36,004 nt of DNA from Caulobacter sp. 32-67-35. GTDB lineage: Bacteria > Pseudomonadota > Alphaproteobacteria > Caulobacterales > Caulobacteraceae. Below are positions 31,867 through 36,004 of the stretch, piece after piece. The translations under genes were made by a program, and so were the position numbers. The notes below the pieces were generated by a model. The model made no database searches and was not told the origin of the DNA. It saw only the letters and a list, made by a program, of their open reading frames with translations. The stretch spans positions 1 to 36,004 of the forward strand of contig NCEV01000017.1 in NCBI GenBank assembly GCA_002280875.1, read 5' to 3'. How positions within the stretch are numbered: the first letter of the stretch is position 1; every line of letters starts with the position of its first letter.

Positions 31867-33216
31867 GTGTATCAACCCGCCATGCGCCGCGTCGCTCTCC
31901 TGTCCGCCCCTTGGCGCGAGCCGGTCTGGGCCCTTCAGCCGTTTCGGGACGAGCCGCACGCCTGCGCCCTGCTGTCGGGCGGGGGCGAGCGGTGGTCCTA
32001 TCTGCTGCGCGCGCCGCAGGCCGTGCTGACCCTGGACGCCGCCGACCCGCGCGACCCGTTTGAGGCCCTGGCCGCGCTGATCGGCCCGCGCCTGCCGGCC
32101 GATCCCGAGGGGCCGCCGTTCCAGGGCGGGGTGGTGGGTCTGGGCGCCTATGAGCTGGGCGACCGGGTCGAGCAACTGGGCCTCTCCCGCACCGGCTGGC
32201 CAGACCTGACCTGCGCCCGCTATGCCGCCCTGCTGGCCTTCGACCACCAGGAGCGCCGCGTTGTCGCGGTGGGGCGCGGCGATACGGACGGCGAGGCCCA
32301 GGCGCGCGCCGAGGCGGCCCTGACCTGGCTGGACGCCCCCGTCGATGCGCGGCCGCCGATCGAAGGGCCGCTGTGTCCCGTCCTCACCGCCACCGACGGC
32401 GAAGCCTATGAGGTCGCCGTGGCCGATGTGGTGGCGCGCATCCATGGCGGCGAGATCTTCCAGGCCAATATCGCCCGCGCCTGGACCGGGCGGCTGGCGG
32501 AGGGCGCTGATCCCTACGATCTGTTCACCCGCCTGCGCGGTCAGAGCCCGGCGCCGTTCTCGGCCTATTGGCGGCTGGAGGGCCGGGCGCTGGTCTCCAA
32601 CTCGCCCGAGCGGTTCCTGAAGGTGCGCGACGGCGCCATCGAGACCAAGCCGATCAAGGGCACGCGGCGACGCGGGGCGACGCCGACCGAAGACGCCCTG
32701 ATGGCCTCCGAGCTGTCGGCCAGCGTCAAGGACCGGGCCGAGAATCTGATGATCGTGGATCTGATGCGCAACGACCTGGCCCGGGTCAGCCCGCCCGGCA
32801 GCGTCAAGGTTCCGGAGCTTTTCAGGGTCGAGACCTTCGCCAATGTGCATCACCTGGTCTCGACGGTGACGGCGCGGCTGGCGCCGGGCCTCACCGTGGC
32901 CGACTTGCTGCGGGCCAGTTTTCCGCCGGGCTCGATCACCGGCGCGCCCAAGGTGCAGGCCATGACGCTGATCGCGCTCCTGGAGCCGCCGCGCGGTCCC
33001 TATTGCGGTTCGCTGTTCTGGGCCGGGTTCGACGGCAGTTTTGACTCCAGCGTGCTGATCCGCACGGTCGGCCTCGTGCGCGACGCCGACGGCTGGACGC
33101 TTGAGGCCCGGGCCGGGGCGGGGATCGTCGCCGACAGCGACCCGCATGCCGAACGCCTGGAGACCGAAACCAAGATCGCCGCCCTGAAGCGCGCGCTGAC
33201 CGAGGCTGTCAGATGA
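31867..33216 (+). CDS. pabB: Aminodeoxychorismate synthase component I
   Basis: A 449-residue PabB, which with the glutaminase PabA turns chorismate into 4-amino-4-deoxychorismate, the precursor of p-aminobenzoate and folate. The chorismate-enzyme motifs are all visible: GEIFQANIARAW near 196-207, SPERFL near 247-252, IKGTRRRG with Lys264 that takes part in catalysis in PabB-type enzymes, NLMIVDLMRNDL near 294-305, GSITGAPK near 356-363, and ARAGAGIVADSDPHAE near 417-432. The GTG start at 31867 has AGGAGG with 8-base spacing, so it is preferred over the ATG at 31882. The TGA overlaps the ATG of pabC in an ATGA, showing translational coupling of the two steps. Confidence 0.94.
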   Translation: MYQPAMRRVALLSAPWREPVWALQPFRDEPHACALLSGGGERWSYLLRAPQAVLTLDAADPRDPFEALAALIGPRLPADPEGPPFQGGVVGLGAYELGDRVEQLGLSRTGWPDLTCARYAALLAFDHQERRVVAVGRGDTDGEAQARAEAALTWLDAPVDARPPIEGPLCPVLTATDGEAYEVAVADVVARIHGGEIFQANIARAWTGRLAEGADPYDLFTRLRGQSPAPFSAYWRLEGRALVSNSPERFLKVRDGAIETKPIKGTRRRGATPTEDALMASELSASVKDRAENLMIVDLMRNDLARVSPPGSVKVPELFRVETFANVHHLVSTVTARLAPGLTVADLLRASFPPGSITGAPKVQAMTLIALLEPPRGPYCGSLFWAGFDGSFDSSVLIRTVGLVRDADGWTLEARAGAGIVADSDPHAERLETETKIAALKRALTEAVR

Positions 33217-33885
33217 TCCCCCTCGACGATCGCGGTCTGTTGCTGGGCGACGGGCTGTTTGAGACCATGCTTGCGCTCGACGGCGCCATCCCGCTGGTCG
33301 AGGCCCACCTGGACCCGGGCCGCCGTGCGTCTGACCGTGACGGCGGGGTCAGGCGGGCGGGGGCTGGATCGTCCGGCCCAGATCGCGCCCCGCCTGCGGG
33401 CGACCGCCGCCCTTTCGACGCCCATCGAGACCCCGGCGAGCCTGATCATCGCCCGGACCCGGCGCAACGAGGGCTCGCCGGCCTCGCGCCTGAAGACCCT
33501 GGCCTATCTCGACAATGTGCTGGCCCGCGCCGAGGCGACGGCGGCGGGAGCTGACGAGGCGGTGATGCTGAACAATGCCGGGCGCGTCGCCTGCGCGGCG
33601 GCGGCCAACCTGTTCTGGATCGAGGGAGAGCGGTTGCTGACCCCGGCCCTGGACTGCGGCGTGCTGGCTGGGATCACCCGGGCCCGGGTGCTGGCGGCCG
33701 CGCGGTCGTGGGAAATCGAGGTGCTGGAGATCGCCGCCGACGGCGCGCGGCTGGCGGGCGCCGACGCGATCTTCCTGACCAACAGCCTGATCGGCGTGCG
33801 GCCGGTCTCGCGGCTGGGGGCGCGCATCCTTGCGCCGCATCCGCTGACGGAGCGGCTGAGAGGCGTCTTTTCCTCACCCGCCTAG
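33213..33885 (+). pseudogene. pabC: Aminodeoxychorismate lyase, broken by an internal frameshifting deletion
   Basis: PabC is the PLP enzyme that turns aminodeoxychorismate into p-aminobenzoate and pyruvate. The first 32 codons read in the frame of the ATG at 33213 (DRGLLLGDGLFETMLALDG, LVEAHL). Behind 33312 or so the protein continues in another frame, with AVRLTVTAGSGGRGLDRP, then the PLP lysine in SRLKTLAYLDN, ANLFWIEGE and a normal C-terminus, stop at 33883-33885. Compared with PabC of Escherichia coli, about 33-35 residues between the AHL and the VRLT parts are missing, so the lesion is a deletion of roughly 100 bp that is not a multiple of three. A deletion in the assembly cannot be excluded. 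If real, this copy gives no working lyase. Confidence 0.85.
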
Positions 33886-33901
33886 CGGGGAGAGGCGACC
33901 C

Positions 33902-34471
33902 TCAGCTCACCCGCATCACGGTCTCGCTCTTGCGCGGCCGCAGATAGAAGGTGCGGTAGAAGTTCAGGGTCGAGGGCAGGATGAACTTGATCGGCGAGGT
34001 ATAGCCGTAGCTGGCCTTGGCCATGATCACGCTCTGGTTGGCGGGCAGCACGCCCACCGGGATCACGGTGGAGCCCAGCACCGTGCCCTTGGCGGGGCAG
34101 TTGCCGTGGCTGTTCCTGTTCTCCGACCAGTCGACCTTGTCCTTGCCCGTCGCATCCGACGAGATGCTGACCAGGCACATGCGCAGGGTCGTGGTCGGGA
34201 ACGGCGCCATGATCGTGTTGCCGATCGTGAAGATGTCGTCGCGGCGGGCGTCATTGAGCTGGGCGCTCTGGGCCACCAGGTCGCCGATCGATGAGGCGAT
34301 GTTGCTCAGGCGTCGCTGGGCCATCATCGCCTGGGTCAGCTCGGCCAGACCACAGTAGAAGATCACCAGCACCGGGGCGATCAGGGCGAACTCAACGGCC
34401 GAGACGCCGCGACGGTCGCGCCAGAAGCCTTTCAGGCCCTTCCGGGGGCGAGGGGTCAGTTTGTGGGGCAT
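33902..34471 (-). CDS. TadE-like pilus assembly protein
   Basis: A 189-residue protein of the TadE/TadG class of minor pilins. The N-terminal RRGVSAVEFALIAPVLVIFY (residues 20-39) is the family hallmark: a short basic leader and a Glu five or so residues into the hydrophobic helix, as in Flp-type prepilins cut by TadV/CpaA. The rest is a soluble domain with two cysteines (RMCLVS and NCPAKG). It overlaps the preceding TadE-like gene by 16 bp and so belongs to the same operon, divergent from pilA. Confidence 0.88.
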   Translation of the reverse strand: MPHKLTPRPRKGLKGFWRDRRGVSAVEFALIAPVLVIFYCGLAELTQAMMAQRRLSNIASSIGDLVAQSAQLNDARRDDIFTIGNTIMAPFPTTTLRMCLVSISSDATGKDKVDWSENRNSHGNCPAKGTVLGSTVIPVGVLPANQSVIMAKASYGYTSPIKFILPSTLNFYRTFYLRPRKSETVMRVS

Positions 34472-35034
34472 GTCACCGCCGCCGCGGGAGTGTCGGAATA
34501 GGGCTCGTTGGCGAAGGCCGTCGCCGCCGTCAGCATGCGCTTGCCGTTCGAGGTCTGCAGGCCGGTCTGCAGCAGGGGCGTGACCAGCGGCCAGTTGTAA
34601 TAGGCGCGGATCATGACGATGGAGCCAGGGCCGCCCGGATCCCAGCAGGGCGTGTTGGGCTTGGCGGCGCTCAGCGCCGTGCCCGAGGCCGAGAAGCCGC
34701 TGAAGGTGCGCACGTCCAGGCTCAGGGCCGCGTCGCAGGCCGAGCCCAGCCAGCTCATCTCGGTGCAGACGGCGGTCTTGAACGTGGCGGCGGTGCGACC
34801 GGCGGTCTGGACCTCGCCCGTGCGGATCGTACGGCCGACATCGATCACCGCGTTCTCGAGGGTCAGCGAGACCAGAAACACCAGGCCCAGCTCGATGATC
34901 GCGAAGACCAGCAGCAGGAAGGGAATGGAGACGAAGGCGAACTCGACGGTCACCGCGCCGCGTCGCGCCCGCGCAAAGCGGGCCAGCAGGCTGGCGCGGC
35001 GGCTGACGCGTTTGAGGCGGGCGACATGCGCCAT
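34456..35034 (-). CDS. TadE/TadG-like pilus assembly protein
   Basis: A 192-residue TadE-type minor pilin. RRGAVTVEFAFVSIPFLLL at 24-42 is the prepilin-like segment, with the conserved Glu31, followed by a helix to about 52. The soluble part has four or five cysteines (AVCTEM, GSACDA, TPCWDP, VTCPTN), probably in disulfides outside the inner membrane. It overlaps the next gene (33902-34471) by 16 bp. The two proteins are likely to form a heterodimer, as reported for TadE and TadF in other Tad systems. Confidence 0.88.
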   Translation of the reverse strand: MAHVARLKRVSRRASLLARFARARRGAVTVEFAFVSIPFLLLVFAIIELGLVFLVSLTLENAVIDVGRTIRTGEVQTAGRTAATFKTAVCTEMSWLGSACDAALSLDVRTFSGFSASGTALSAAKPNTPCWDPGGPGSIVMIRAYYNWPLVTPLLQTGLQTSNGKRMLTAATAFANEPYSDTPAAAVTCPTN

Positions 35035-35142
35035 GACGCTAGGGGTCCGTTTCGAAGCCGCCAGGGCTGGCGACGCCGGCAGTGTAGCCTTGCGCCCCTA
35101 ATCAGGTGTTTAAGGCGCGCGGCTGGTACGCGCGGGATTCCT

Positions 35143-35532
35143 TTAAGGGACGCTGGCGCCGCCCGCGGCGGGGGCGATGCGCGTGCACTGCACGCCGCAG
35201 GCATAGTTCCCGACACTATTGTTGCTGCGATAGACCGTGACGCCCCCGCCGCCATTCTCGGACACCATCACCTGGCGGTCGGTCAGGGCGCGGCCGGCGG
35301 CGTCGAACGCCAGGACGGTGGTGATGCCGGGGCGCTTGCCCATGATCACCAGGGTGCGCTCATTGACGACGCTGACATCGGCGATCAGCGGATCGCCCAC
35401 CACCACATCGCGAACCGCGCCCATCAGCGTGATGCGGGCGGCCTGGCCCGCCGGCACAGACAGACTTTCGGCATGCGCCGCAGCGCCCGCGAGGGCGAAA
35501 ACAGCGGCGAGAGCGAGCGACAGGCGGCGCAT
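35143..35532 (-). CDS. Pilus assembly protein with CpaC N-terminal-type domain
   Basis: A 129-residue exported protein with a signal peptide (1-21, AHA-E). Residues 23-95 match the N-terminal domain of the Tad secretin CpaC/RcpA (pilus formation protein N-terminal family): LSVPAGQAARITL, VVVGDPLIADVSV, LVIMGKRPGITTVLAFD and DRQVMVSE. The secretin domain itself is absent. Two cysteines (ACGVQC) are near the C-terminus. Such stand-alone domains occur beside tad loci and may help secretin assembly. A GC-rich palindrome with TTTAAGG/CCTTTAA ends at 35109-35146 overlaps the stop and may end transcription before the TadE genes. Confidence 0.85.
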   Translation of the reverse strand: MRRLSLALAAVFALAGAAAHAESLSVPAGQAARITLMGAVRDVVVGDPLIADVSVVNERTLVIMGKRPGITTVLAFDAAGRALTDRQVMVSENGGGGVTVYRSNNSVGNYACGVQCTRIAPAAGGASVP

Positions 35533-35738
35533 GAGGGTTCCAGTTCGATGCCAGGGCGCCGTCGAGACTGACTTTGAATGGTCAACAAAAGACTAAATCC
35601 GGCGCCCCCGCGACAACGTGACCATTCGGGAAATCGTTGATTCAAAAGGCTTTGATCGTCTTCATGCGCTGCGTGGTTAAGTAAAAGTAATGGTAAATAC
35701 AAATAAACCAAGAGAAAACTACCGAAAACTATTCCGGT

Positions 35739-35754
35739 GTTTACTGGCCATTAA
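35739..35754 (+). promoter_or_regulatory. Candidate CtrA box upstream of pilA
   Basis: GTTTA-N7-TTAA at 35739-35754 differs by one base from the CtrA full site (GTTAA-N7-TTAA, read on this strand). A second, weaker TTAA-N7-TAAT lies at 35677-35691. The first is 97 bp before the pilA ATG. In Caulobacter crescentus pilA is known to be activated by CtrA, so the site fits. The rest of the 319 bp between 35533 and 35851 is AT-rich and holds no gene. Confidence 0.6.
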
Positions 35755-35851
35755 GCGAGGTGGGGGAAATTGATCGTGTTTTCGGGGGTGAGCAAGTCAA
35801 CACGGCTTGAAGACCTCAAAATCAACCAACGATGATTTAGGAGATCAAGTC

Positions 35852-36004
35852 ATGTCGAAGTTCTTCACCCGCTTCCTGAACGACGAATCCGGCGCCACGG
35901 CCATCGAATATGGCCTGATCGTCGCCCTGATCGCCGTCGTGATCGTGACCGCCGTCACCACGCTGGGCACCAACCTGAAGACCACGTTCACCAACGTCGG
36001 CACC
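35852..36004 (+). CDS. pilA: Flp-type major pilin, 5' part
   Basis: The first 51 codons of a Flp/Fap pilin; the gene runs past the right edge. The class III leader MSKFFTRFLNDESG is followed by ATAIEYGLIVALIAVVIV. Cleavage after Gly14 by the CpaA peptidase would put Glu at +5 and Tyr at +6, the Flp hallmark. The start has TAGGAGATCAAGTC. PilA makes the polar adhesive pili of Caulobacter-type cells; the cpa assembly genes probably follow outside the window. Confidence 0.95.
   Translation, partial: MSKFFTRFLNDESGATAIEYGLIVALIAVVIVTAVTTLGTNLKTTFTNVGT

Noticed and set aside
35677-35691. A second full CtrA site upstream of pilA
   Set aside because: TTAA-N7-TAAT has two mismatches in the second half; kept only as a weak possibility.

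Overview
This window looks like a chromosomal segment from a high-GC alphaproteobacterium, most likely of the Caulobacterales (Caulobacter or Phenylobacterium type). The evidence is strong codon bias for G/C at third positions, a Flp-type pilA with a CtrA-like box next to TadE-type genes, a large TonB-dependent receptor, a possible alphaproteobacterial SOS box (GTTC-N7-GTTC), and several families of palindromic intergenic repeats. No tRNA, rRNA, CRISPR array, prophage or transposase was seen. Most genes are ordinary housekeeping or accessory genes.

Layout. 1-3260: end of accA, an LprI-like secreted protein, a nitronate monooxygenase, a membrane protein with a Cys/His cluster and a small unknown protein, with a palindromic repeat between convergent genes. 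3260-4570: a gene-poor stretch with a cluster of potential RNA hairpins, then a DUF559 (Vsr-like nuclease) gene between two near-identical-length (about 162 bp) copies of an inverted-repeat element. The second copy supplies the last codons of the gene, and a candidate LexA box sits just before its start codon. 4569-6833: uvrB, convergent with the DUF559 gene. 6910-10960: an exported unknown and a TonB-dependent receptor closed by a textbook terminator. 11058-12300: a lower-GC gene for an unknown membrane protein whose Shine-Dalgarno lies inside an 11-bp hairpin and whose start codon overlaps the stop of a small upstream frame. 12294-14574: an exported protein, a PadR/HAAS regulatory pair with a 19-bp perfect palindrome upstream, and a small lipoprotein.

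14851-17822: a SleB-type cell-wall hydrolase overlapping a convergent SDR gene, a 59-residue DUF1508 protein and a DUF1003 membrane protein. 18015-20038: a Tat-exported flavin amine oxidase with its own cytochrome c, probably one periplasmic oxidation module. 20082-23425: a soluble PAS hybrid histidine kinase, then a GlxA-type regulator divergent from an isonitrile-hydratase-like gene. 23709-31840: an alpha/beta hydrolase fused to a polytopic membrane domain, FrnE-type DsbA, a DODA-type extradiol dioxygenase, acyltransferase 3, an alpha/beta hydrolase, a tyrosine phosphatase, an MFS transporter and a small lipocalin-like protein. 31867-33885: pabB followed by a pabC that is broken by an internal frameshifting deletion. 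33902-36004: the edge of a Tad/Cpa pilus locus: two TadE-like minor pilins and a short CpaC-like N-terminal-domain protein on the minus strand, divergent from pilA, which runs off the end.

The points most worth follow-up are the repeat-flanked, possibly SOS-controlled DUF559 module, the low-GC gene with a sequestered ribosome site, the pabC lesion and the structured region before the small gene at 3257.
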